A stretch of DNA of 64,000 nt from NCBI GenBank assembly GCA_015680685.1, contig MNCI01002704.1:229569-293568 (forward strand). Reading direction: 5' to 3'. The notes beneath the pieces are model-generated. The model saw nothing but the letters and a program-made list of their open reading frames with translations. It was not told the origin of the DNA and did no database searches. Both the position numbers and the translations under genes were made by a program. Source of the stretch: Gnetum montanum (taxonomy: Eukaryota > Streptophyta > Gnetopsida > Gnetales > Gnetaceae). Shown one piece after another: positions 34,413-44,565 of the stretch; the stretch's first letter is position 1; the number at the start of each line of letters is the position of its first letter.

Positions 34413-35623
34413 TATTGCAACCAAAAACATTAATCATTGAAAAAGCAAAAGATCTAACATAGTAGCCTTAATACCAAATCCCTAGGGCCTCCAAAAAATG
34501 GGATTTAAGATGCCCTAGATGGTCCAACAGATCACCCATGGACTTATAAAATATAAAATGTGTAATGAAAAGTAAATGAAAATTGCACACAAAAATGAAA
34601 CTTTGATTCTTTATTAAAAAATAAAGAATGGATTCTAGAAATGTATACAAGAAATGCTCATGAGAGTGAAAAATGGGGTTTAGTAGGGTAGGATTTTAGA
34701 GCTTGTTGAAGCCAATGTAATCCACTCCATGATTCGAGTGCTTAGCCACTCCTAATGTTATCAAATCTTCTCTGCTAAAACTTAATATTTTCAACTGTGT
34801 TCACTATCAGGGGATGAGAAAATGGGGAATTTGGATGTAAGAATGCTCCATGCTAGGAGTTGGGAATGCCAAAAGTACAATGTAGAGACCAAAAACCCAT
34901 AAGTCTCAAGGGGGTTAACAAGCAAAGTAATAGGGCTAGAGGGGTTCAATGCTAGGAGGCTCCAAGAAGCTATGCTTTGTGAGGGTTGTAAGAGTCCTTG
35001 GAAGCCAAAAGTGCTATGTGCTAAAAATTCCCAAGATGTGGAACTTGAAAAGGATGTTGGGATTTTAATTTTATAGCTTTTGGACCATGATTTTTGCTCC
35101 AAATTGGTTGATAAATTGGCTAGAGGTAGATCTTCAACACTAGGCCTTCAATCTTCTATGCTAAAGTGCATGGTCAACATTAAAGTCAATGGAGTATTGA
35201 AATCTTGGTCATGTTGTTTCCACACTATGGGAAAACCCAACACTGAGGGGAAAGGTTTCCATGCTGAGGGAAAAGGTTGTATCCCTCCACACTGGGTAGG
35301 TGAGGTTTACCCTCGGTAGGTGTTTCTAGCGTAGGAAAGTGTGTAGCCCCCATAAAACACATAAAATTGTCATTTTTGGAATTCAAAAAGGCCATTTTAA
35401 CTTTCCCAAGCCCAAATATAGACACTACGTGACTTTTTCACTTGGAGAATGAGGCTTTGACCACTTATGAGGTATTATTTAGCCACAAAAGTATGAAATA
35501 TGTGAGATTTCCCACCATGGGTTACAATCTTCACATTTACAATGAATTTTTATCTTGAGTTTTATGGGGTGAAGGCTACATGGTCAAAAACTAATTATAA
35601 CATGCAAATTTTTTGGTGTTTCA
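34413..35623 (-). repeat. 5' LTR of element C
   Basis: Plus-strand start TATTGCAACC, end TTTTTTGGTGTTTCA. It aligns with the A LTR (for example ATGGGATTTAAG; CTCCATGATTCGAGTGCTTAGCC at 34,725, shortened to CACTCCATGATTCG). The TATA box is at 35,066-35,077 (minus strand). It has three to four units of the A-type minisatellite at 35,220-35,300. Confidence 0.75.
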
Positions 35624-36609
35624 GCTTTTTCTAGTTTCACAACTTTTTTGAACAAGTCTTTCATTAACTATCATTTTTCAATTTCTTTTCTTTCTAACTC
35701 TTGCTCTATCTCAATACAAAATAGTTCCAGTAATGCTTTAAGTTGGGAAAACTTTTTTGTAGGGATTTTAATTTTTTCTTCCCATTTTTGAGTTGTAATA
35801 ATTTCTTCATTATCCAAGTTTAGCTATTTTTCTAATTGTATAGCTTCACTAAAGTAATCATTCAGTGTTAGCAAGTTTGGAGTTCTCCTTAACTAGATTC
35901 AAATATTGGGATTCATAGCCTTAAGATAAGTGTCTCTAAGCATTTCATCAAATGGCTTATACTATCCTTGAAAGAACCCACAAATTCATTTAAATTTAAT
36001 GTTGAAAATTGACTATTTAACTCCTTACTTAGCTTGTACTAGCCCATAGTATAGTTGTTGTTGATCTAGTTGATTGTCAAATTAGCCAAGAAAAGGCTTT
36101 TCATATCATTCCAACCTATAATATTGTTGTTGGGCAAGTTTGAATACCAAATTTTAGCCATACCCTTTAAATTTACTACAAACAATCTACAACCTTGATC
36201 TTGGTTTTGAAAATTTGCATGAGCTAAAGCTACCTCAAATAGGTGGAGGTATTCTAAACTTTTCCTGGAATAAAAGGTTCAAGAAAATATTTGTAAACTT
36301 TCTTAGGAATATTGTTGTGATTTTGAAACCTTAATGATTTAGCTCCTTGCTATGGATTCACTGGTTATGGATTACCATCCTATTAGGATTCCTTTTGGTG
36401 GCTAAACTTTTATATTTCTTTAACCTTCTTCTATAGACTAATAAACCAGATAGAAAAGGTGAACTTCTTATCCTTCTAGTTTTTACTCTACTATTTATCC
36501 TAGACTTTAAAACCTTTTTCTATTCTTCTTCCAATGAATAATCAATCTTATACTTAGAAAATTCTTTAGAACTTTCAAAATATTCTAAACTACCATTTTG
36601 TTTTGTCAT
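35624..36609 (-). pseudogene. gag relic of element F, cut by element C
   Basis: Begins at the ATG at 36,609 (MTKQNGSLEYFESSKEFSKY), shortly after a primer-site motif. Around 36,260-36,050 the frame gives YLHLFEVALAHANF, then VVNLKGMAKIWYSNLPNNN and IIGWNDMKSLFLANL, a clear Retrotrans_gag core pattern. The longer 69-codon frame starting at 36,729 runs through the primer site, so I reject that start. Internal stops are present. The relic ends where element C's LTR begins (35,623); the rest of F should lie beyond C. Confidence 0.65.
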
Positions 36610-36641
36610 TAACTCAAAATAATAGCTACTTTTTTTTTCAA

Positions 36642-36661
36642 TCCCTCCTAGTGCCAAAAAG
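36642..36661 (-). promoter_or_regulatory. Primer-binding site of element F
   Basis: Element-strand TTTTTGGCACTAGGAGGGAT, the same motif as in B and C, 33 bases before the gag ATG. It supports F belonging to the same broad group. Confidence 0.65.
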
Positions 36662-36663
36662 AA

Positions 36664-38138
36664 CTTTTGGCAATTTTTTGGGACCACTAATGTTTCCTTT
36701 AGTCTCATGATAAGAATCATAGAAAACAAATGTGTTCTTTCAAATCTGAGTTTAGGTGTTTATTAGTCTCTAGAAACACCAAGAACCAAATACCTCCAAA
36801 TACACTTAGTGGTAATAGACCAAACTAACCATAAATGTGTGTTTGTTGTTATGAATGTTGAAATGGATGATTTTGTATATGAAATAATAACTAGCTATTA
36901 TAATAGAAATTCAGCTAACCTTGTTGAATACTGTGAGTTATCAAAGATTCCTTTTTTGTCAAGTCACTTAATCTATGTAGTCCATATATTACGTTTCTTG
37001 AAATGAATAAAATTTCACCAAAATGATTAAGCACAATTTTGTAGAAATATGCTCCTACTTTTCCTCAAAGAGAAAGACCAAAAAAATTAGAAATAGATCA
37101 ATATTCAATATATTTTAAGAAAGAAGAAGAAAGAAAGTAGATTTTTGTGGAATCTCAAACATTTAAGTGAGATAAAATGAACATGAGGAAACACTTCGAA
37201 ATAAAGCTTTTCCAATTCAACCCAAAGTATCACAAATTGTCCAAACCCACTAAGCGCAACAAGAAATTTCTTTAAAGACACTCATATTAACCTACCAAAA
37301 TGCTTTCTAAAAGAGAAAATACAAGCTACTATATAGCTAGTTAATAGTTGTTAAGAATCGCAATAATAGAGCTATCAAAAATGGTATAACAATTTTAGGA
37401 TTGAACATGAAGGAAAAATTTTAATATTGAAGCTATTTCAAGTTAGCTCAAAATATCAAATATTTCTAGACCCTCTAGACTCAAAAAAGAAATTTCATAA
37501 AGACATTACTGTTAAATTACTAAAGATGCTTTTCAAAGAAAAATATAAGCTCTTACATGGCTAAGTATAAAAGTCTAGAATTGCAAAAAAATACAGCTAT
37601 AAGAACAATTAGAAAATCCCAAAATTAAATGCTAAGCACAGTACTATCTAAACTATTAGCTAAGTAACTAAGACAAAATGAAAAGAAAAGAACTCATTGG
37701 ATTTAAAAAAAGAAATTAAATTGATGATGCAATTAGCAAGCCATTCTTACAAGTAATCTTCAATACTTCTTCTAAGTTTTTCTACCCCCTATTCTCTATC
37801 CTTGAAGCTCTTTTTATAGTGGATTCTTGGTAGTTACAAGCATCATGAAAAATTAAGCTTAGTTACAACCACCATGAAAGTTAATTATAACTAACATAGA
37901 AATTAAAAGCTATAATTGACACTTATTCTATACACATAGGACATTAAATAACTATCTCATAAATTCCATTTCATCTTAAATAGTAGTTTTTTTTTCTTTT
38001 TTTCTAAATTCTAAGAATTAAAATATAATCTAAAAGAGACCATTTCAAATAGACAATAGTTTCTTGTTGTTTCTTTAGGTTCAAGAGGATGAACTAGGAC
38101 TTGAAACTTGAATGGACTATAGGGACCATATCATAACA
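36664..38138 (-). repeat. Putative 5' LTR of element F
   Basis: Lies upstream of the primer site. The outer end on the element strand would be TGTTATGATATGGTCCCTAT (38,138 downward). A TATA box is at 37,809-37,821 (minus ACTATAAAAAGAG). The inner boundary near 36,664 is uncertain. No second copy is in the window. It contains a diverged internal duplication (37,205-37,370 and 37,430-37,590). The open frame at 36,809-37,006 plus strand has no support. Confidence 0.5.
37205..37590. repeat. Diverged direct duplication inside element F LTR
   Basis: Two blocks of about 160 bp, offset by about 228 bp, share in order: CAAAGTATCA/CAAAATATCA, AAGAAATTTC with AAAGACA, CTTTCTAAAAGAGAAAATA/CTTTTCAAAGAAAAATATA, AAGCT, and AGAATCGCAATAATA/AGAATTGCAAAAAAATA. 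Confidence 0.6.
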
Positions 38139-38577
38139 CATAAAACGTTTAGGAAGAAAATCCTAGTTCTAGCTTCTCTAGGATTTAATTTAAATATGGA
38201 TTCTCTTTTTCTTGATGATGCCATGATATCCTATTGATATTCTTTCTCACCAATGACCTTGCCTAATTCATTTAATTTAACATTGTTTGGGATGTAGCAT
38301 TAAGCATCTATCATCTATTGACCTAAAGTGGATGAACAATTCTTAGTGGAAGTAGAATCTTCAAAATTATTTCTACTACTAGAAAGCTGAAATGTTTTAA
38401 AATCTTTAGAGAGATTACTAGCAAAAATATTTCCAAGGATTTGTTGAGCTGTAGGATTTCTAACAAGAATAGGAACCTATCTAGAATTCTTGCCAACAAA
38501 TATCCAATCCTTTAAACATGAAGAAAAATCTAAATTTTGCATGTTAGATGGCAAATAGAGCTCTTCAATGTTCCCAA
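38139..38577 (-). pseudogene. Unassigned coding-like remnant between F and Copia LTR
   Basis: The minus strand gives a mostly open frame of about 100 codons from 38,575 to 38,270: IEELYLPSNMQNLDFSSCLK, then DWIFVGKNSR, a stop, VPILVRNPTAQQILGNIF and SKDFKTFQLSSSRNNFED. I do not recognise the family. It was the host DNA into which F and the Copia element inserted and is probably a piece of an older retroelement. Confidence 0.35.
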
Positions 38578-38888
38578 TGTTGAAGTTATGTGGTGATTAA
38601 TCTAGATTATTTGGTCATGGGCCAATTTTGGTTATGGATGATTTCTGTATGCATATTTATGTAATGCTTTGAAACTCTCTTATAACCAGTTTCGATTACG
38701 GACAGTTTCTTTATGCATATTTATGTAACATTCTACAACTCTCTTGTAACTATAATCTACAAAAATATATAATAAAACTATTATGTGATCATGTATGGAG
38801 TGGTAATCTTGCTAAACCACAAAACTTTTGTGTGTTCTATGTGCGCTTGTTTTTCCTTTTCTTATTTTTTCACTTGATTCATTTCCCA
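38578..38888 (+). repeat. Ty1/Copia 5' LTR
   Basis: Starts TGTTGAAG and ends CCCA, six bases before a plus-strand primer site. It contains an approximate duplication of about 60 bp (GCATATTTATGTAA at about 38,650 and 38,718, each followed by CAACTCTCTTGTAAC or a variant) and an AATAAAA near 38,771. The length of about 310 bp suits a Copia LTR. No 3' partner is in the window. Confidence 0.65.
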
Positions 38889-38894
38889 AAAAAC

Positions 38895-38906
38895 TGGTAT
38901 CAGAGC
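38895..38906 (+). promoter_or_regulatory. Copia primer-binding site
   Basis: TGGTATCAGAGC, the standard plant Copia site complementary to the 3' end of initiator methionine tRNA. Confidence 0.85.
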
Positions 38907-38933
38907 GAAGTTTGCAAAGGATCAGTGGGAGTG

Positions 38934-39026
38934 ATGGCATCTAAGGATGGAGAGTTAGGATTGACAAGTTTGATGGGATGGACTTCATGTTCTAGAAGAT
39001 GTACATCAAAGATTATCTATACCAAC
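38934..39026 (+). pseudogene. Copia gag N-terminus, cut by element J
   Basis: ATG at 38,934. The frame reads MASKDGELGL and then, after a frame change, KFDGMDFMF, a stop and KMYIKDYLYQ, matching the 'KFDG-NF--WK--M-DYL' start of Copia Gag. It ends abruptly at the LTR of J (39,027). The rest should lie beyond J's other end, past the gap. Confidence 0.7.
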
Positions 39027-39822
39027 TAATGAGCTACGAGGTACCCCTACACCCAACCATATGAATATGACCATTCATGCACTTACACAGAACAAGGATG
39101 AGTTATGCAGTCATTATCTTCCCAAGCTTACTTATAAGGCATAATTGTATAGTTAAGTAAACCTAATGTATATGGTTTTTTTGCTTTTTATCTTTTGTAT
39201 CTTAATCTACTTAGTGTGTGCAATGAAAATATTTAATTAACTAATGGGCTTTGTAACTCTAATGTGAATCAAATCCTAACACTAGCATCCGTTTCCACTC
39301 TCTGGACACATCTTGAACCAGTGTAACACTACTGGGATTACCAAACGCTAATTGTTAATGGGTTACCAACTGTTCCACATATGCTCAAAGTGGTCGTGCT
39401 GAGTGTGCTAATTTGTTGATAATCAATAATTCATAATTCTATGGAAATGACATTAATTAACTACTAAAACCATCAAATAATAGTAAATAACGTTAAATGA
39501 AATAATTAAGCTATTACGAATGTCGCAAAATTTATCACAAAGTTTGTCTTTATTTCTGGACACAAGGTATGCTCAAGTACATAATGCTTGAATAAAGATC
39601 CATTCACTCTATGACTTCTACTATAGGCACTCAGGAATAATTCTAACTCTAGAATAGAAAAGCTACAAGAGTTTGGCTAAGGGACTAAAGAAACTAATGC
39701 CTAAACCAAGCACCCTTATCCCCTATTTATAAGCAACAAGACAAGCTTTGATGTAGAAGACAAGATATCACTTATCTTATATCAAGGGTCTAATATCAGG
39801 GATTTGATATCATGACTCATCA
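39027..39822 (-). repeat. 3' LTR of element J
   Basis: Plus-strand start TAATGAGCTACGAGGTACCC (compare TGATGAGCGGCGAGGTACCC in H) and end CATGACTCATCA. The TATA box is at 39,722-39,733 (minus GCTTATAAATAGGG). U3 holds several ATATC/GATATC words at 39,765-39,812. Only the J copy inside the window; the partner is not visible. Confidence 0.8.
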
Positions 39823-40242
39823 TACCTCCATGACTAAATAAAAACTTCTCCTCATGTTCCTTACAAAATATTGGGAAGGTATGGGATTATTGACTAAATG
39901 ACAACTAACAGTGACATGGAATAACAGACTTAAAGTGCCCAGTGAATAGATTGACAAATGTATTATAGCATTGGTATTCATAACCATTGTGGTGAACACT
40001 ATACATAGATGACATCTAGACCCTCATTTAACAACTTGAAGAGAGAGAGAAAATAAAATGAGGCATGTTACTATCGATGTCAAAAATGTGCACACCATTG
40101 TTCGTCCATGGCCACATGACCAAGCTTTTTCTTTACGTAAATTCTCTTACTCTAGTCCATCCTGATTGATCCTTCCTATCCCAGTCCATTTTTCATGTGA
40201 CTACCATCTGCACACACACAACATAGTCATGAATTAGCAAGG
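39823..40242 (-). other. J 3' non-coding region, part 1
   Basis: Aligns with H at 49,446-49,866 (shared TTACAAAATATTGGGAAG-TATGGG; CACTTTTTGG absent). Contains a (CA)n patch at 40,211-40,224. It ends at the CAAGG duplicated by insertion of G. No coding support. Confidence 0.7.
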
Positions 40243-41083
40243 TGATGGAACATGATATCGCATAGGCACGATATCATGTACATGATATCGCATAGGCACG
40301 ATATCATGTACATGATATCACGTCGTTAGCTGCGATATCACGTATGCGATATTGGAGCCCAGTGCCAGTTCTATAAATAAGAGGAGGTTGTCCCTTGTTT
40401 CTCCATCTAGATCTAGACCCTTAGTGAAACTCTGATAGTTTTACCATTCCAGAGATAGAATAATTTCCATGTGCCCGTAGTAAGAGTCTCAAAGTAAATG
40501 GATCTTTATTCGAGCAAATTGTACTTGAGTACACATTTGTGTACAGAAATAAAGATGAACTTTCTGATAAACCATGCAGTACATGGACTAAGCTAATTAG
40601 GATTTAATTAATGTTAAATGCTTAAATTCTTTCTTAGATAATTAATCTCTCTCCACCTTCAACTCCTAGTTAAGTGCATTCAATACGGCCACTTCGAGCA
40701 CATGTGCTACGCTTGGTAACCCAGTAACGAATAGTGTTTGGTAATCCTAGTAGCGTTGCACTGATTCAGGGTGTGTATGACAAGTGGAAATGGATACTGA
40801 TGCTAGGATGATTAAATCTTAGTTAGTGAAAGTTAGTTACTTAGTCTCTTCACCCTTTCCTCTCTTAGCATAGGCAATAAAAAGATAAAAAACACAAAAA
40901 ATCATATACCTCAGACTTACTTAACCATACAATCATGACAATACAAGTCTAGGAAGACAATGATTAATTAATCTTAAGTGTTCCATAAGGCACATAAGCA
41001 CTTAGTCCTTGGAGTTCAATCGGATAGCATGTGAGACGCTCGTATTCGTATGGTTGAGTGTAGGGGTACCTCGCCACTCATCA
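40243..41083 (+). repeat. 5' LTR of element G
   Basis: Starts TGATGGAACATGATATCG and ends TCGCCACTCATCA. U3 carries a GATATC palindrome array (40,250-40,352), including a direct duplication containing ATATCGCATAGGCACGATAT twice, which explains most of the 58-bp length difference from the 3' LTR. TATA box CTATAAATAA is at 40,371-40,380. Confidence 0.92.
40371..40380 (+). promoter_or_regulatory. TATA box of element G 5' LTR
   Basis: CTATAAATAAGAGG, repeated in the 3' LTR at 46,590-46,600 and in K at 63,312. Confidence 0.7.
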
Positions 41084-41103
41084 TTGGCATCGTTGTTGGG
41101 GAC
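41084..41103 (+). promoter_or_regulatory. Primer-binding site of element G
   Basis: TTGGCATCGTTGTTGGGGAC directly after the LTR. Its counterpart in H (57,717-57,736, minus) is TTGGCACCATTGCCAGGGAC. Both are CpG-decayed forms of a TTGGCGCCGTTGCCGGGGA-type site common in Athila-like elements. Confidence 0.8.
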
Positions 41104-41229
41104 TTAGTTGTTTGTGTGCTACGTAGAACATAGGAAATCATTTACATCGTTTGGAGCTAAAACAAACCCTTAGGGTTGATCAAATGAAAATATAACATAA
41201 CCACAAACAACACACTGAACAAGACTAAA

Positions 41230-43180
41230 ATGTCTTCTTCTCCACATAAAATCACTTTACCACCTAGGACCAACATTAGAGATAGTTGGTGGTACAACAT
41301 ACATAACCAAGAACCGTTAGTTCCTCAAAAATTTAGTGTAGTATATATTCATGATGATGAATATATACCTAACTTTACCTTTTTCTTCCATAAGATGAAC
41401 AACTTCATTGGAGAGACTTGGAGGGTAACATAGTGTTGCCTTCAGAAAAAGCGGCCCCTAACATGCTCCTTCGTGCCCTTGAACAAATTGGCATGTCACA
41501 ATTATACGTTGAGTATCTTGTGCTCGATTACAACGTAAGGGACTACCATCCCACAAAAGCACAACATCAACAGGACTCACGGAAGAAAAGTTACCACACA
41601 TTGTTGAAGGGAAAAGGACCCCATAATGCTTCACCCGTCATAAGAGAAATTAAGGATGATGAACCTATCTCAATAGGTTCTCCACAAAATTATGTTCCTC
41701 CTTCTAACAATAGTGAGGAGGTAGGGTATCAGAACCTTCACTCCATGATTCACAACCCTAGTTCTGATTACCACAAACACCAAGTGTTCAATGAGGGAAC
41801 ACAAACACAAGATAAGGGCAAGCATTTTGATCGTCATCATGATCGAGGTCGAGATCACCGAACGGAAGGTAGGAAACATAGTCATGGTGATGGTTCTCCT
41901 TCCTCTTCCCCTTCATCGCAACATTCACCCTCTCCTTCAAAGTTGGGACATAGTCATAAGGAACCTCATTGTGAGGATAAGGGTAAGTAAAATGAGAAAC
42001 CTCGATGAGAGAGTCGAGAGCGAGGATGAGGGCATTCTAGGGAATCAAGTCATGAAAGAAGGGAAAGTAGGGAATAGAGTAGGCATCGTAGACACCATGA
42101 GAGAGATGACCATGACGAACCCCTACTTGCAACTTGAGGCATGTTAGAAATTATGGAGGTGGTTAGAATACCTACAAGGCACCAAAAGGATAGCTAGATC
42201 AAGAGACTAGACATGAATAATATCCCACGATTTGAGGGGAGATACAATGCTGATCCACAAAACCACTTATAGGCATTTCACGATGCCTGCACCTTGCAAA
42301 ACATTGAAAATGAGTGGAAAAATTAAATTTTTTCTCAAGGATACTCATAAAAGAAGTGGAAAGCTCGTACTGGTCCTTAGAACCAAAATCCATTCGAAGG
42401 TGGAGTATGATGCTAGAGTTGTTTAACGATAAATATCAAACGTACTCCCAAGTGTCCAACTCACGTAACTAGATCCAAGGATGGAATCAGGGTAATCGCA
42501 AACCCTTGTATGTTATCATGGGCTGATATTATGCATTGTTACATCATTGACTAGGCCATGGTTACACACAATGGGATCAACTCCACCATCTTGTAGATGG
42601 GCTAAGACATGAAAACAAGATAACCCTTGGGACATATGCCCAAGGGAGATTATCTGAACTTAGGTCCCATGAGGTTCATAGATTGTTTGAGTAAGTAGCT
42701 AAGGAAAAAGGAGAGCTATGCAAGAGAAAAAGCATGGAGGAATACAACTGTGATCCTTCCCTTCAAAAGAGGGGAGTAAGATTCTGTGAGGAGGAGGATG
42801 AGTCATCACTCGAAGAGTTGGTGAGCAGGAAAACCTTGCCACTTTAGAAATTAATAATAGAAGTGTTGGCTAAGGTAGATTAAATGTGGGACTTCTTAGA
42901 TAATAGATTTAAAACTATTTTAAAAATCATAGAGGAGTCTAAGCAACAAAGTAGTGACCATGAGAAGAAAAAGAAGAGGGATTTGGACCATGCACGTAAC
43001 AAAGGTAAGGGTAAAATGACTATCACCGAAGAGGTTGTGGATTCGGATACAGAAAATGATAGTGGATGTGAGATCTGCCAATATGACCATCCTAAGGGAT
43101 GTTTCCTAATAATCTCACATCTACAAGAATCTGCGGTGTATGCACTCAACCCAAGACATAACAAACTGCAAGCACCTTGA
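41230..43180 (+). pseudogene. gag relic of element G
   Basis: ATG at 41,230 (MSSSPHKITLPPRTNIRDSW). It proceeds through VVYIHDDEYIPNFTF, a frame change near 41,418, GNIVLPSEKAAPNMLLRALE, a Ser/His/Pro-rich stretch (41,700-41,980), a broken core region (42,200-42,700) and a Lys/Glu-rich frame at 42,884-43,180 ending in a compact zinc-knuckle-like motif CEICQYDHPKGC. H has the same order on the minus strand. This is the capsid/nucleocapsid precursor of the Athila-like family, now with several stops. Confidence 0.75.
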
Positions 43181-43790
43181 CGGTTACCTTATCCCCAAGG
43201 TAACCCGAGGCAGTTTCACCAATCATTAACATATTATCCAAGTGGAACTCTACCACAACCTATGAAGCAACACTAGTAGTGGAAATACCCACAGTCATGG
43301 GGGATGCCACCACCAAGGCAACAATACCATTATAGGCAATCGGATCCATATGGCTATTACGTGCAGTAGCCAATCTCTCCAAGTAACTCTGTCAGTCACG
43401 TGACCCCACAATGTCACTTTCAAGCTCAAGAGTACTATAAGACTCCTTCTCCTGGGAGAAACACACCACATGCATACCATCCTCTGAATCCGTCTGCCAC
43501 TCTTACACCAATAGCTCCACTACCATCCACTCTAGCGATGCAAGGGGAACTCCCTACTCAACCACAATAATGCAATGCTACGAGAGTAGTAAACCTTCAA
43601 CCTGCTATTGGTTATGAAAACCATACAAGGAGAAGACCTTTCTTTAGAACTAATAGTCTAAACAAGCTCTCACAACCACAAGCGATTGAGCCTCTGAACA
43701 TTCCTCCATCAAATAAGGCTTCAAAACTCCCTTCAAATCAACAATAGAGCTCAATGCATATGGTTATGTTAACACATACCATTACTAACT
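43181..43790 (+). pseudogene. Gln/Pro/Tyr-rich gag-protease spacer of element G
   Basis: Decayed coding-like region rich in CAA, CCA and TAC codons, matching the H region 55,650-55,060 (for example LPSNMQ-type absent; PPRQQYHYRQSDPYGYYVQ-like text in short pieces). No folded domain is recognised. It probably was a flexible C-terminal Gag segment. Confidence 0.5.
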
Positions 43791-43798
43791 AGATCAAG

Positions 43799-44265
43799 GT
43801 GGGCCACCTTCCCAGGAAATTCTCTGATCCTAGAAGTCCCTTAATCTACCTCCAAGTTGCTAGGAATGAACCACGTAAAGCTCTTCTTGACTCAGGTTCC
43901 GGAGTCAACTTGATATTGCAAGAAATGTATAAAGCCTGGAACCTACCTTCACTAAAGAAGAGATATATTCTCTTAGAGCTGGCTAACCAGTCTATTACTA
44001 TTCCCTTGGGGTTTTGAAGGACATCATTACCACTATGTATGGTTGGTCATATCTAGCTAATTTCCTAGTGATACAAGTCAACAACGATAAGGGAGACATC
44101 CCAATAATAATGGGAAGGGCATGGCTGAGTACCATGAATGCATGCCTAGGAATCCATGCATCACATATAGTGATACAAAGGGTGATAGCCTACAGGAGCA
44201 TTCAACATCTCCTGCATGCAACTGGTGTGCCTAGGAAGTTAACATACAAAAGTGACTGTATGTAG
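43799..44265 (+). pseudogene. Retropepsin-like domain of element G
   Basis: Reads GHLPRKFSDPRSPLIYLQVA, then KALLDSGSGVNLILQEMY with an intact D-S-G active-site triad, LPSLKKRYILLELANQSITI, a one-base frameshift at about 44,010, then LANFLVIQVNNDKGDIPIIM and GRAWLST. The final GRAWL matches the conserved 'ILGRPWL' element. It is the only protease of its family here with the canonical DSG; H has DPG and J has DSS. Confidence 0.85.
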
Positions 44266-44294
44266 CAACCACACAATAAGAGAACACCCAGTGG

Positions 44295-44564
44295 TTGATA
44301 GCTAATCAAGAGAGAAACACACAAATATGCATGGAACTAACTTGGGGATCAACTTACGTCCACAAAGAAAGAAAAGATGCACTGGAGCAAGAGTGTTTCC
44401 AACTTCCAATGCTTAATCTGAAACCACCAATCGAGGGAAGTTGGAAACTCTTAGAAAATCCAAATGAGTACTCCAATAGGAGAATACTAGTCTATGTGCA
44501 ACTAACCAATGCTTATCATGAACCTAGAATGGTCTATGCACATAGCACATTTGAGAGAGGATGA
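44295..44564 (+). pseudogene. Protease-RT linker start of element G
   Basis: MIANQERNTQICMELTWGST and then DALEQECFQLPMLNL align with the H linker at 54,435-54,330 (MEPTKGWSCAYIDS; ALEQVHYQLPSLNL). The frame ends at the deletion junction at about 44,545-44,566, after which pol-tail sequence follows directly. Confidence 0.65.
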
Positions 44565-44565
44565 T

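Larger units (their letters stand above)
23046..35623 (-). mobile_element. Element C: Tat-like element with antisense gene
   Basis: Sister copy of A. From high to low coordinate: 5' LTR (34,413-35,623), primer site, leader, gag-pro (33,649-29,905), 29-bp-family array (29,475-29,640), and an antisense gene (28,990 down to about 23,150) interrupted by insertion X with solo LTR D. The low end is not defined: the 185-bp array begins at about 23,045 and I find no matching 3' LTR. C may continue through the array to the pol linker at 11,021-11,374, which has the same strand. Its high end, TSD candidate GCTTT, cuts the gag of element F. Confidence 0.65.

Noticed and set aside
36809-37006. 65-codon plus-strand open frame
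   Set aside because: Lies inside the putative LTR of F, no domain pattern and no copy elsewhere in the window.
41791-42147. 118-codon plus-strand frame overlapping element G gag
   Set aside because: Off-frame reading of the Ser/His/Arg-rich gag spacer; the gag frame is the one aligned with H.
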